Positions 16,976-25,500 of a stretch of 64,000 bases of DNA are shown here, one piece after another. Both the position numbers and the translations under genes were made by a program. A model generated the notes under the pieces. It searched no databases, was not told where the DNA came from, and saw nothing but the letters and a program-made list of their open reading frames with translations. Every line of letters starts with the position of its first letter. The stretch's first letter is position 1. Source of the stretch: Prevotella pectinovora (GTDB lineage Bacteria > Bacteroidota > Bacteroidia > Bacteroidales > Bacteroidaceae); NCBI RefSeq assembly GCF_000834015.1, contig NZ_JXQI01000071.1, positions 1 to 64,000 on the forward strand. The letters are read 5' to 3'.

Positions 16976-17090
16976 GGGCACGGTGCTTGCCCATATTGGG
17001 CAAGCTGCTTTCTCACATGGGGCAAGCAGCTTTCTCACATGGGGCACGTTTCTTGCTTCGGGGGTTGCCCCTCTTGGGCACGTTTTTTTT
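16976..17090. repeat. 22-bp tandem palindrome array, locus 1
   Basis: Units start at 16976, 16998, 17020 and 17042, exactly 22 bp apart, each beginning GGGCA. Two later degenerate units follow with altered spacing. The same family occurs at 39351 and 60522. The ideal unit is a palindrome, GGGCAAGC-A-GCTTGCCC, plus a five-base linker. Confidence 0.85.
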
Positions 17091-17113
17091 GTCCATTATC
17101 AGTATAAAATAAA

Positions 17114-17152
17114 ACAACGCGGTTCATGGTATTGTCCTATGAACCGCGTTGT
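17114..17152 (-). terminator. Terminator of glmM
   Basis: A perfect 14-bp stem (17114-17127 with 17139-17152, arms ACAACGCGGTTCAT and complement) and an 11-nt loop. On the minus strand it runs into TTTTATTTTAT. It lies about 155 bp beyond the glmM stop codon. Confidence 0.8.
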
Positions 17153-17305
17153 ATGTTTATCTTGATTGTCTTACATGTAGTGCATCATTTCCTTTGATGT
17201 TGTGCATCATTATCTTTGATGTTTCCCATCGCTGATTTTTGATGTCACATATCGATGTGCTTCACCTCTTTTATCTTTGATGCTTCACACCAATTGGAAT
17301 CAGCC

Positions 17306-18703
17306 TTACTGCATGTCATATACCACCTGCATCAGCTTCTTTCCGATGGCGTCAGCCTCTTCCATTGTCTTCGCCTCGCTGTAGACACGGATGATTGGTT
17401 CGGTGTTGCTCTTGCGCAGATGAACCCACTTGTCGGGGAAGTCAATCTTCACACCGTCGATGTCTGTAACCTTCACGTCCTTCTCGCCGGCAAACATCTC
17501 CTTCACCTTCACGAGGATAGCGTCGACGTCGGTTGACGGAGTGAGGTCGATGCGGTTTTTGGCGATGAAATAGTTAGGGAAGGACTTGCGCAGTTCGCTC
17601 ACCTTCATACCCTTCTTAGCCAGTGAAGAGAGGAAGAGGGCGATGCCCACGAGAGCGTCTCTACCGTAGTGGCTCTCAGGATAGATCACTCCGCCGTTGC
17701 CTTCGCCACCGATGAGAGCTCCCACCTCCTTCATCTTTGTCGTCACGTTCACTTCACCCACGGCAGCAGCAGTGTAGGTGCCGCCGTAGCGCTCTGTTAC
17801 GTCTCTTAAGGCTCTTGTACTGCTCAGGTTAGAAACGGTGTTACCGCCACCCTTGGTGTTAGCCAGGATATAGTCGGCAACAGACACGAGAGTGTATTCC
17901 TCGCCGAACATCTTTCCGTCTTCGCAGATGAAAGCCAGACGGTCAACATCAGGGTCCACCACGATACCCAGGTCGTAGCCGCCCTTTGCCATCTCGCCCA
18001 TGATGCCACCGAGGTTCTTCTCCAGCGGTTCAGGATTGTGGTTGAAATCTCCGTCTGGGATGCCGTTCAGAATCTTGTATTCCACTCCGAGAGCTTCGAA
18101 GAGATTCGGCAGTATGATGCCGCCCACAGAGTTGATGGTGTCTACGCATACTTTGAAATGTGCGTTCCTGATTGCCTCTCTGTCTACGAGAGCGAGGTTG
18201 AGCACAGAGTCGATATGCTTCTTGTTGAACGTGTCGTCCTTCTTGTAGTGGCCCAGATGGTCAACGTCGCAATAGTTGAAGTCTTCCTTCTCGGCAATCT
18301 CAAGCACTTCGTTGCCGTCAGCCTTTGTGAGGAACTCGCCTTCGTTGTTCAGCAGTTTCAGTGCGTTCCACTGGCGAGGGTTGTGGCTGGCTGTGATGAT
18401 GATACCACCGGCAGCCTTCGACATTATAACGGCAAGCTCCGTAGTAGGAGTGGTGGCAAAACCGATGTCGAGCACGTCGTAGCCCATGCCAATCAATGTG
18501 CCGCACACCACGCTGCGAACCATCTCGCCGCTGATGCGTGCGTCTCTGCCCACAACGATGGTGTTGCTGTCAGATTTTCCGCTCTTGCGGATGAATGTGG
18601 CGTATGCCGTCACGAATTTCACTATGTCCAGCGGATTCAGCGTGTCGCCTGTCTGTCCGCCTATCGTTCCGCGGATACCGGAAATAGACTTTATCAGTGT
18701 CAT
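17306..18703 (-). CDS. glmM: Phosphoglucosamine mutase
   Basis: A 465-residue alpha-D-phosphohexomutase. It interconverts glucosamine-6-P and glucosamine-1-P for peptidoglycan and LPS precursors. It has the phosphoserine loop TASHNPRQWNALK, the metal-binding DPDVDRLAF, the sugar-binding GGEGNGGVIYP, and the C-terminal phosphate-binding RKSNTEPIIRVYSEA. The last motif with TEP fits GlmM and phosphomannomutase, so substrate choice is slightly open. AAAAAGGA precedes the ATG. It lies downstream of the DUF4827 and phosphoesterase genes, but a terminator stands between it and DUF4827. Confidence 0.9.
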   Translation of the reverse strand: MTLIKSISGIRGTIGGQTGDTLNPLDIVKFVTAYATFIRKSGKSDSNTIVVGRDARISGEMVRSVVCGTLIGMGYDVLDIGFATTPTTELAVIMSKAAGGIIITASHNPRQWNALKLLNNEGEFLTKADGNEVLEIAEKEDFNYCDVDHLGHYKKDDTFNKKHIDSVLNLALVDREAIRNAHFKVCVDTINSVGGIILPNLFEALGVEYKILNGIPDGDFNHNPEPLEKNLGGIMGEMAKGGYDLGIVVDPDVDRLAFICEDGKMFGEEYTLVSVADYILANTKGGGNTVSNLSSTRALRDVTERYGGTYTAAAVGEVNVTTKMKEVGALIGGEGNGGVIYPESHYGRDALVGIALFLSSLAKKGMKVSELRKSFPNYFIAKNRIDLTPSTDVDAILVKVKEMFAGEKDVKVTDIDGVKIDFPDKWVHLRKSNTEPIIRVYSEAKTMEEADAIGKKLMQVVYDMQ

Positions 18704-18763
18704 ATCTTTGAATTCCTTTTTATTGGTGAGTGAATTTTTTGTTAATTATAATCATCTGTGATG

Positions 18764-18790
18764 AAAAAAGGCAAGCTTTCGCCCGCCTTA
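18764..18790 (-). terminator. Terminator after the DUF4827 gene
   Basis: On the minus strand AAGGCGGGC, a GAAA loop and GCTTGCCTT form a GC-rich hairpin (two G-U pairs), followed by TTTT. Confidence 0.75.
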
Positions 18791-18805
18791 TTGTTTTGTA
18801 TAGGT

Positions 18806-19453
18806 TTATCTTCCCCTTTCGTAAGTGATGTTGTACAGGCATGGATAAACACCGCTCGTAGCGTATTGGTGTCCCTGTGTGTGAGGCACGATGAGTCTTA
18901 CCTTGGCAATCTCGTCGCCCTCCTTCTCCGGTCTGCCCACGTTGATGTAGGTAAACGGCACGAGCCATCCGCTTGGTACCGATGTGCTGCCATAGAGCGA
19001 ATACATCAGACTCTCGCCGGCTTCGAAAGAGGCGGTGAATGTGCCGCTCGTGTTCTGCACGTTCATCTTGTCTACTACAGAGATGTAATAACCGATCATG
19101 TTGGTTGACTGCAGGGAGTCGGTCAGCAAATTGTATTCCTCGTAGCGGCAGAGCACAGTGGTTGTCTCGCCCTTTTCAATCTTCTTGCCGCATCCCTTGC
19201 GTATTATCTGCATGTATACGTTGGAGTCGTCGAGATAAACGAATTCGTTTTTTGCAGTGTCGGTGACGCAGCCATTGGCTTCAAACTCACTTTCTTTCAA
19301 CACCTTGATGCCTTTTTCGCTGATATAGCGGTTGATGGCATTTCTCTCTCGCTTCTTCTGGTCGGCGTATGTCTCGTCGTCGCTGCAGCTTGAGAATACC
19401 GTTACTGCTGCCACGAGCGTCATCAGGAAGTATGCTATTTTCTTCATTGTCAT
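18806..19453 (-). CDS. DUF4827 lipoprotein
   Basis: About 215 residues from MTMKKIAYFL (an ATG two codons in is equally possible). It has a signal peptide and lipobox (VFSSCSDDE), so the mature protein is lipid-anchored. The body has ADQKKRERNAINRYISEKGI and a C-terminal domain resembling FKBP-type peptidyl-prolyl isomerases (IEKGETTTVLCRYEEY, GWLVPFTYINVG), the pattern of the Bacteroidales DUF4827 family. It stands between the NrnA-like gene and glmM, an order I recall as common in the group. Isomerase activity is unproven. A TATTTTTG -7-like element lies at 19480-19487. Confidence 0.8.
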   Translation of the reverse strand: MTMKKIAYFLMTLVAAVTVFSSCSDDETYADQKKRERNAINRYISEKGIKVLKESEFEANGCVTDTAKNEFVYLDDSNVYMQIIRKGCGKKIEKGETTTVLCRYEEYNLLTDSLQSTNMIGYYISVVDKMNVQNTSGTFTASFEAGESLMYSLYGSTSVPSGWLVPFTYINVGRPEKEGDEIAKVRLIVPHTQGHQYATSGVYPCLYNITYERGR

Positions 19454-19570
19454 TTTTATTCGTTGGAATTTATCCTTGCAAAAATACGAATATTTGTTCA
19501 AATACCTATTATTCTCACTGGCTTATTACGTTACTTTAACGTGGCGTCATTGTCATGAATGCATTGTGGC

Positions 19571-20599
19571 TTACCAGCGGAATTCTCTGATAGCCTTGTT
19601 CACAAGCATCTCAGCTTCGTCCATCGTGCAGTTCAGATGACCGCCGGAGGCATTGAGATGTCCGCCGCCGTTGAAGTATTTTTCTGCCATCTTGTTGCAG
19701 GGGAAATCGTCTACCGACCTCAGGCTCACCCAAATGGTGTCAGGCTTCTCTGTGTCTTCGCGCAGTGAGATGCTCAGTTTCATGCCCTTTATCTGCAGCG
19801 GCATGTTGACGAGTCCCTCGGCATCGCCCTTCATGAAATGGAAATGCTTCAGGTCGCGCCTTGTCAGAGTGAAATAAGCGGCATGGTATTCTGCGAATAC
19901 GTTAAGTTTGGTATACATCACGTAGCCCATCAGTCTCAGTCGCCAGAGACTGTAGTTGTTGAACACGTTGCGGTATATCTTGTCTTTGTTGATTCCCTTT
20001 GTGAGCAGTTGGCTGATGATGAAGAATATCTCCGGACGGTTGGAGTTGTATGTGAAACCTCCCGTGTCGGTCATCATTCCGCAGTATATCGCCACTGCCA
20101 CATCCTTGTCCATCTCCTCGAATCCGCCAAGCTGCCATATCAGTCGGAACACCAGTTCGCATGTGCTGCACGCCTCGGGGTGAGACACGCTGATGTCAGC
20201 ATCCACCGTCGGGTTCAGATGATGGTCGATAAGCACCTTGTGGGCCGTAGATTCCGTGATGAGCGTTTCCAGTTCAGCCGTCCTGCTTGCATCGTTGAAA
20301 TCGAGACACAGCAGCAGGTCAGCATTGCGGGTAGCCGCTTCTGCCTCCTCCTTTTTCTTGTCGTGTCTCAGAATGTCCATCGTGCCCGGCAGCCACTGCA
20401 GGAAGTTCGGGAACATGTCGGGCACGATGACCTTCACGTCTTCCTTTCCTCTCTGTTTCAGATAGTTTGCCATACCGAGTGTCGAACCGATGGCATCGCC
20501 GTCGGGACTGCGGTGTGTGTATATCGCAATATGATTTGCTTCATCGATAAGACGGTTGAGGCTCTCTACCTCAACCTCAGTAAGTAGGTTTATGTTCAT
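19571..20599 (-). CDS. DHH-family phosphoesterase (NrnA-like)
   Basis: A 342-residue protein with the DHH and DHHA1 domains of nanoRNase/pAp phosphatase NrnA, which degrades 2-5 nt RNAs and/or dephosphorylates 3'-phosphoadenosine 5'-phosphate. Motifs are THRSPDGDAIGS (28-39, metal site), LCLDFND, the signature IDHHL, GMMTDTGGF, and the DHHA1 motif FNGGGHLNASGG near the C terminus. Length is normal. Confidence 0.9.
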   Translation of the reverse strand: MNINLLTEVEVESLNRLIDEANHIAIYTHRSPDGDAIGSTLGMANYLKQRGKEDVKVIVPDMFPNFLQWLPGTMDILRHDKKKEEAEAATRNADLLLCLDFNDASRTAELETLITESTAHKVLIDHHLNPTVDADISVSHPEACSTCELVFRLIWQLGGFEEMDKDVAVAIYCGMMTDTGGFTYNSNRPEIFFIISQLLTKGINKDKIYRNVFNNYSLWRLRLMGYVMYTKLNVFAEYHAAYFTLTRRDLKHFHFMKGDAEGLVNMPLQIKGMKLSISLREDTEKPDTIWVSLRSVDDFPCNKMAEKYFNGGGHLNASGGHLNCTMDEAEMLVNKAIREFRW

Positions 20600-20693
20600 C
20601 GGGGATTTATATTTAGTTTACGAGTAGATGAGCCGGCTTGTTTGCTTGTTAACCTGCTTGTCCGCTCGTCTACTCGTATACTTGTCTACTTGT

Positions 20694-20733
20694 CAACTCG
20701 TCAACTCGTTAACTCGTCAACTCGTCAACTTGA
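20694..20733. repeat. 8-bp tandem repeat CTCGTCAA
   Basis: Five near-perfect copies of an 8-bp unit (one reads CTCGTTAA), preceded from about 20640 by looser CTCGTCTA/CTTGTCTA relatives. It fills the gap between the NrnA-like gene and the nucleotidyltransferase gene. A single related stretch (GACGAGTAGATAAGTTGAC) sits at about 34454 between nqrE and nqrF. Confidence 0.75.
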
Positions 20734-20737
20734 AATC

Positions 20738-21649
20738 TTAGAACAACTTCTTTGGATAAACGCCGTCGTTGACGAGCTTCTGTATGCGCTCCACGGTGCC
20801 AGGTCTGTCTTCTGGATAAGTCACTCCGAACCAGTTGCTTGTGGTGTCGAGCACCTTCACTGTCGCTGTGCCTTCGTTGATGAGCTTGTTTACCATCAGC
20901 GGGATGAAGAACTCCGACTTCAGGTTCGTCATGTTCTCTGGTTTTGAGAGGAACTCCTTGAAGAATTCGTCGCTGTATTCGAAATAGTCAGGAGTGAATC
21001 CCCATACGTTCATGGAAACAGGAGTGTTGTCGTCTACTGTTACCCACTTGTCCTCTTCATCCATATAGCTCACCTTGCCGTCGATGCGCATTATCTTTGT
21101 GCGCTCCACAACTGTGGTGAGGTTGTCGTCGGCGTCTTTAGAGCAGATACCGCGAGAAACGGTGCCGTTCTCCGACAGGGTGTTGCCAACGCGGAATCCC
21201 ACCATGGCATATCTGTTCTTGCTTCCCTCCGGCAGTTCGCTCAGGAATTTGCCAATCACCATGAAGCAGTCGCGGTTGTAGAAGTCGTCGCAGTTGATAA
21301 CGCAGAAAGGTTCCTTCACCACATCCTTTGCCATCATCACCGCATGGTTAGTACCCCATGGTTTCACTCTGTCCTTAGGGCAAGAGAAACCCTCTGGCAG
21401 TGCGTCGAGGCTCTGGAAGCAGAGTTCTGCAGGGATGTGTCCCTCATACTTCTTGAGGATCTTCTCTCTGAAGTCCTCCTCGAAGTCCTTGCGGATAATG
21501 AATACAATCTTACCGAATCCAGCCTGTATGGCATCATATATAGAGTAGTCCATGATGGTCTCTCCGTTAGGTCCCAGTCCGTCAAGTTGTTTCAGTCCTC
21601 CATACCTGCTGCCCATACCGGCAGCGAGCAAAACTAATGTAGGTTTCAT
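20738..21649 (-). CDS. Sugar-phosphate nucleotidyltransferase
   Basis: A 303-residue NTP_transferase-fold protein. The signature LLAAGMGSRYGGLKQL at residues 7-22 binds the nucleotide, INCDDFYNRD provides the metal-binding Asp, and SEFFIPLMVNKLI and WFGVTYPEDRPGTV follow. It should couple a sugar or alditol phosphate to NTP; the family is common in Bacteroidales and the substrate is unknown. It is alone between a tandem repeat and membrane-protein genes. Confidence 0.85.
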   Translation of the reverse strand: MKPTLVLLAAGMGSRYGGLKQLDGLGPNGETIMDYSIYDAIQAGFGKIVFIIRKDFEEDFREKILKKYEGHIPAELCFQSLDALPEGFSCPKDRVKPWGTNHAVMMAKDVVKEPFCVINCDDFYNRDCFMVIGKFLSELPEGSKNRYAMVGFRVGNTLSENGTVSRGICSKDADDNLTTVVERTKIMRIDGKVSYMDEEDKWVTVDDNTPVSMNVWGFTPDYFEYSDEFFKEFLSKPENMTNLKSEFFIPLMVNKLINEGTATVKVLDTTSNWFGVTYPEDRPGTVERIQKLVNDGVYPKKLF

Positions 21650-21742
21650 AATCTTAATTTTAAATGTTATATTTATGTTGTTAGTCAGAAAATCATTTTC
21701 TGTTTGCTGTCAGAATCTTCTTTAGACAGTCGTGTTAGCAGT

Positions 21743-22186
21743 TTATTGGAACAGTTGTATTCCGAATACTATCAGTGCGTATCTTATGAACTTGCCCACC
21801 GTCATGCTCAATGTCGTCACGGGCAGGTTGGCACGCATCAGTCCGAGTGCCACCGTTATGGCGCTGCCGATTATGGGCACGAAGGCGAAGAATGCCATCA
21901 GTGCTCCGCGTCCCGCCATGAAACGCTGTGCCCTCTCTATCTTCTCCTCTTTGATGTGGAGATATTTCTCTATCCAGTCCATGCGTCCGAAGGTGCCTAT
22001 CCAGTAGTTGAACAGTCCGCCGAGCACGTTGCCCACCGTTCCGGCTATGAGCAGTATCCATGGGTCGAGTCCCATCACCTTCAGTGCTCCTATCACCACT
22101 TCGCTGTTGAAAGGCAGCACGCTGCCGGCGAGCAGTGCCGATATGAACATGCCGAGGTATCCGAATTGTGCAAGAAATTCCGTCAT
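21743..22186 (-). CDS. YqaA-like VTT-domain membrane protein
   Basis: About 147 residues from the ATG at 22186 (MTEFLAQFGYLG). It has the VTT/SNARE-associated (DedA superfamily) pattern: SALLAGSVLPFNSEVVIGAL, GTVGNVLGGLFNYWIG and AFFAFVPIIGSAITVALGLMR, with about four helices and the Pro/Gly-rich re-entrant loops. DedA relatives move lipid carriers or phospholipids across membranes; the YqaA branch is poorly studied. Its ATG overlaps the upstream stop by ATGA, so the two are translationally coupled. Confidence 0.85.
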   Translation of the reverse strand: MTEFLAQFGYLGMFISALLAGSVLPFNSEVVIGALKVMGLDPWILLIAGTVGNVLGGLFNYWIGTFGRMDWIEKYLHIKEEKIERAQRFMAGRGALMAFFAFVPIIGSAITVALGLMRANLPVTTLSMTVGKFIRYALIVFGIQLFQ

Positions 22187-23106
22187 GGCATCAAGTTGAA
22201 AATTGTTAAACCTAATGTCGCGAGACACATCACTATGAAAGTCACGTTTGTTAGCCAGGTCCTTGTCAGCGCCACATAGTGGGCGAACAGGCAGCTGGTG
22301 TTGACTATTATTATCGGCAGCAGATTGTCGAAATGCTGTGGCTGCAATATGATGAACACAAATGAGAGGATGTCCACCGTGATGAACATCTCGAATATCA
22401 TCCTCGTGCGAATCTTGTCCTGGTAACTGTTGCGCATGTAGTGTATTATTCCTATCACCGCCAGCAGCACCACCAGTCCGAATGTCGCTATGCGGTGTAT
22501 GTCGAGTGCCTCATATTGCAGGAGCGGTTCAAACTGAGCCAGTTCTGCGAAGTGGTCTATGAATGCGTCGAACTGGTTGGTCACCACATAGTAGCCCACA
22601 GCAAACCAGTATGGCATCACCAGTCCGAGCACTGTAGCCCAGAACATCCTGTGTGTCAGCGCCATCATGTTTGATGCCATCAGAATCCACAGGAAAGGCA
22701 CGAAATACAGAATCTGCACGAAGAAGAGGCTTGCTATTCCCAGGCATGCGAATGAATAGAACGCTATTCCCGGTGCCCTCTTGTCTTGGTAAGAACGCAG
22801 CAGCGAGAGATAGAACAGTATGAAACACATACCCGTGGCGCAGCTCTCCAGCGAGCTGAACAGGAATGTGGCAGCACACGTCATTGCCACGAACGAGCAT
22901 GACACCATGCGGCTGTATATCCTTATCAGCGAGTTGGTGTTGTTGAGCATCATCATCAGCAGCGTGGAAGCCACGAAGAACGCCAGCTGAAGGTATGCCC
23001 CTTCAGCCACGGTGCCCGCCCCCAGCCATACCGCTAAGCCATAAATGATCATCACCGGAAAGGCGAAGCGGCTCTCTGCCAGTCTGTTCTGTATTCTCTT
23101 TTTCAT
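22183..23106 (-). CDS. Multi-pass membrane protein, unknown
   Basis: A 307-residue protein with about nine hydrophobic helices and short loops (RSYQDKRAPG, HYMRNSYQDKIRTR). No domain is recognised. The gene lies between purD (18 bp upstream) and the YqaA-like gene (4-bp overlap), so the three form an operon driven from the purD promoter. Confidence 0.75.
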   Translation of the reverse strand: MKKRIQNRLAESRFAFPVMIIYGLAVWLGAGTVAEGAYLQLAFFVASTLLMMMLNNTNSLIRIYSRMVSCSFVAMTCAATFLFSSLESCATGMCFILFYLSLLRSYQDKRAPGIAFYSFACLGIASLFFVQILYFVPFLWILMASNMMALTHRMFWATVLGLVMPYWFAVGYYVVTNQFDAFIDHFAELAQFEPLLQYEALDIHRIATFGLVVLLAVIGIIHYMRNSYQDKIRTRMIFEMFITVDILSFVFIILQPQHFDNLLPIIIVNTSCLFAHYVALTRTWLTNVTFIVMCLATLGLTIFNLMP

Positions 23107-23123
23107 TCAGAAGCAGTTGTTTC

Positions 23124-24392
23124 CTACAAGTCCTGTCCGATGTCTCTTCTGAAGTATTTGTCAGTGAAGCAGATCTTGTTTGCCTCAGTGAACGATTTCT
23201 GCAGAGCCTCCTCCTTGTCCTTTCCGTAGGAGCTCACAGCGATTACGCGTCCGCCGTTGGTCACCACTTCGCCGTCTTTCATTGCCGTGCCGGAGTGGAA
23301 CACGATGCTTCCCTCCACCTGGTCAACTCCGCTGATAGGGTAGCCTTTGGCATATTTCTCTGGGTATCCGCCACTCACGAGCATTACGCATACGGCAGCC
23401 CTCTCGTCGAATTCAATCTCCTTTTCTGCGATATTTCCCTCGGCAACACCTTCGAGCAGGTCAACGAGGTCGCTCTTTATCCTCAGCATCACGCTCTCCG
23501 TCTCCGGGTCACCCATGCGGCAGTTGTATTCTATCACCATAGGGTTGCCCTCCACGTTGATGAGTCCGAAGAATATGAATCCCTTGTAGTCGATGTTCTC
23601 CTCTGCAAGTCCCTCCACGGTAGGTCTGATGATGCGGTCTTCCACCTTCTTCATCCATTCCTCCGTTGCAAATGGCACCGGTGTCACGCTTCCCATTCCA
23701 CCGGTGTTCAGGCCCGTGTCATGCTCTCCGATGCGCTTGTAGTCCTTAGCCTCAGGCAGGATTTTGTAGTCCTTGCCGTCGGTGAGCACGAACACCGAGC
23801 ATTCTATACCGCTCAGGAATTCCTCTATCACCACCTGTGCCGATGCGTTTCCGAACATGCCGCCGAGCATCTCGCGCAGTTCCTTCTTTGCCTCTTCCAG
23901 GGTAGGGAGGATGAGCACACCCTTTCCGGCACACAGTCCGTCAGCCTTCAGCACGTATGGTGCCTTCAGCGTTTCCAGGAATTTCAGTCCCTCTTCGAGC
24001 GATGTTCCGTCGAAAGTCCTGTATTTCGCTGTCGGAATGCCGTGGCGCTCCATGAATCCCTTTGCAAAGTCTTTAGAGCCCTCGAGCACGGCGCCCTTCT
24101 TCGACGGACCGATTACCGGGATGTCCTTCGTGCGTTCGTCGTTCTTGAAGTCATCATAGATGCCCTTCACCAGTGGGTCCTCAGGTCCTACCACAACCAT
24201 GTTGACGCCGTTGTCCACGCAGAAGTTTTTCAGAGCCTCAAAGTCGTCGGCTTTGATATTCACGTTTTCGCCCACGAGAGCTGTTCCGGCATTGCCCGGA
24301 GCGATGAAGAGTTTTTCCACTTTCTTGCTCTGTGCTATTTTCCAAGCCAGTGCATGCTCGCGACCGCCGCTGCCTAAAAGGAGTATTTTCAT
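23124..24392 (-). CDS. purD: Phosphoribosylamine-glycine ligase
   Basis: A 422-residue GARS enzyme joining phosphoribosylamine and glycine with ATP, the second step of purine synthesis. It starts [18 protein letters not shown], has VVGPEDPL, the ATP-grasp core ([16 protein letters not shown]), [14 protein letters not shown] and [13 protein letters not shown], all diagnostic. Length is normal. A good promoter lies 35-65 bp upstream. Two membrane-protein genes follow in the same transcript. Confidence 0.97.
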   Translation of the reverse strand: MKILLLGSGGREHALAWKIAQSKKVEKLFIAPGNAGTALVGENVNIKADDFEALKNFCVDNGVNMVVVGPEDPLVKGIYDDFKNDERTKDIPVIGPSKKGAVLEGSKDFAKGFMERHGIPTAKYRTFDGTSLEEGLKFLETLKAPYVLKADGLCAGKGVLILPTLEEAKKELREMLGGMFGNASAQVVIEEFLSGIECSVFVLTDGKDYKILPEAKDYKRIGEHDTGLNTGGMGSVTPVPFATEEWMKKVEDRIIRPTVEGLAEENIDYKGFIFFGLINVEGNPMVIEYNCRMGDPETESVMLRIKSDLVDLLEGVAEGNIAEKEIEFDERAAVCVMLVSGGYPEKYAKGYPISGVDQVEGSIVFHSGTAMKDGEVVTNGGRVIAVSSYGKDKEEALQKSFTEANKICFTDKYFRRDIGQDL

Positions 24393-24427
24393 AATCTAAA
24401 TAGAGTTTCTTTTGTTTATATTTGGTG

Positions 24428-24459
24428 CAAAATTACAATATAAAGTGTTTATCGCCAAA
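24428..24459 (-). promoter_or_regulatory. Promoter of purD
   Basis: On the minus strand TTTG (24459-24456) and TAATTTTG (24435-24428) are 20 bp apart, matching the Bacteroidetes consensus. Confidence 0.75.
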
Positions 24460-24522
24460 TAGTGACGGTGAAAAAATAACTTGGTATGTATTTTACCGTC
24501 ACACAATAGTGCGTAATTATAG

Positions 24523-25278
24523 TTAATCATTTTTTTGTTCTTTCATGACTTCGAACATCACCTCGTCGAATGCCCTGTGTGAGAATATCGTTTGGTCAAG
24601 TGTTTCGGTGAAAAATATCTCCACGTCTGGTATCTCCGGAATCATCAGCATGAATACGCTTGTATGTAGCCACATGGAGTCTTCGTTGAAGGAGTATAGC
24701 AACTTGAACCCGTTGTAGTTCAGGTTTGCCATGTTTATCGCCTTTCTCACTGTCGATACCATTTCAAGGTTTTCCGCCGGGTATTTTCTCCAGAACGTGT
24801 CGAAGATGGTGATGAACGGTCTTTCGTTGCTCATTCTCAGGTACATCCGCTCGCCTTTGTATTCAATCCAGTACTCATCTTTGTTCTCGTTATCCTGTTC
24901 ATACTCTATGCCATGCTTGTCGAGCAGTTGCAGACACAGGTCTTTCGTTCCCGTCCTGCTGCTTTCCATGTTGTTGTCTGTCTGTTTCATAGTCTTCTCT
25001 GTTGAAGATGCGGTTGTTGTTGAAGATTCGGTTGCTGCATCGGCCTCGATTTCCTGTTCCCTTTTATGGCTTTTGTATACCAAGCGAGCTATTCCTGCTA
25101 TCACTCCAATGCCCATGCTTTTCATGAAAGTTTCCGGGTCGTCCATGCCGAATCCGTATCTCAGTATCAGATATGCGACAATCGATGTGGTTACTATTAT
25201 AATGTATGTCATATTGAAGAATCTTTTTGAGTGGTTCGGATTATCATGGCAGAGCCATTGCCAGTGGTGCTCTAACAT
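24523..25278 (-). CDS. Membrane-anchored protein with YbjN-like domain
   Basis: About 251 residues from the ATG at 25278; the frame also opens at a TTG three codons earlier. Two hydrophobic segments (TYIIIVTTSIVAYLIL, SMGIGVIAGIARLVY) are followed by a Ser/Thr-rich linker and a 130-residue soluble domain (DKHGIEYEQDNENKDEY, MYLRMSNERPFITIF, RKAINMANLNYNGFKLLYS) that resembles the YbjN/secretion-chaperone fold. That assignment is tentative. A short palindrome related to the MITE termini lies just upstream of the start. Confidence 0.7.
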   Translation of the reverse strand: MLEHHWQWLCHDNPNHSKRFFNMTYIIIVTTSIVAYLILRYGFGMDDPETFMKSMGIGVIAGIARLVYKSHKREQEIEADAATESSTTTASSTEKTMKQTDNNMESSRTGTKDLCLQLLDKHGIEYEQDNENKDEYWIEYKGERMYLRMSNERPFITIFDTFWRKYPAENLEMVSTVRKAINMANLNYNGFKLLYSFNEDSMWLHTSVFMLMIPEIPDVEIFFTETLDQTIFSHRAFDEVMFEVMKEQKND

Positions 25279-25282
25279 ATTC

Positions 25283-25311
25283 CCCAAACGGTAATTATGC
25301 CGTTTGTTTTT
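25283..25311. repeat. Short palindrome related to the MITE end
   Basis: CCCCAAACGGTAATTATG followed by CCGTTTG: CAAACGG pairs with CCGTTTG, and the sequence resembles the left end of the 183-bp MITE. It lies 5 bp upstream of a minus-strand start codon, in the same orientation as a similar piece at 50047-50079. Confidence 0.55.
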
Positions 25312-25406
25312 TGTATTTTACAAAGGTAGTGATAATTATCCGCAAACAAGCATACTGACGATGATTTTTATTCATCTGCTCCACCTTTTCTTTATATCCC
25401 TTATGT

Positions 25407-25443
25407 CAACGAGGGCCTCTGCAAATCGCAGAAGCCCTCGTTG
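25407..25443 (-). terminator. Hairpin after the DPP-IV-like gene
   Basis: CAACGAGGGC (25407-25416) and GCCCTCGTTG (25434-25443) pair, with further pairing of TCTGC and GCAGA inside. It lies 58 bp beyond the stop codon. No T-run follows on either strand, so termination is only probable. Confidence 0.5.
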
Positions 25444-25500
25444 TGATAGCAGTCTTGACTGATGTAGAGTCAAGAAAATGTGATTATCCCAAATTGGGGT

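Noticed and set aside
16976-17090. CRISPR-like repeat
   Set aside because: 22-bp units are directly adjacent, with no spacers.
23295-24377. 360-codon ORF on the plus strand, antisense to purD
   Set aside because: purD has full family motifs on the other strand; the antisense product has no recognisable features and is a codon-bias shadow.
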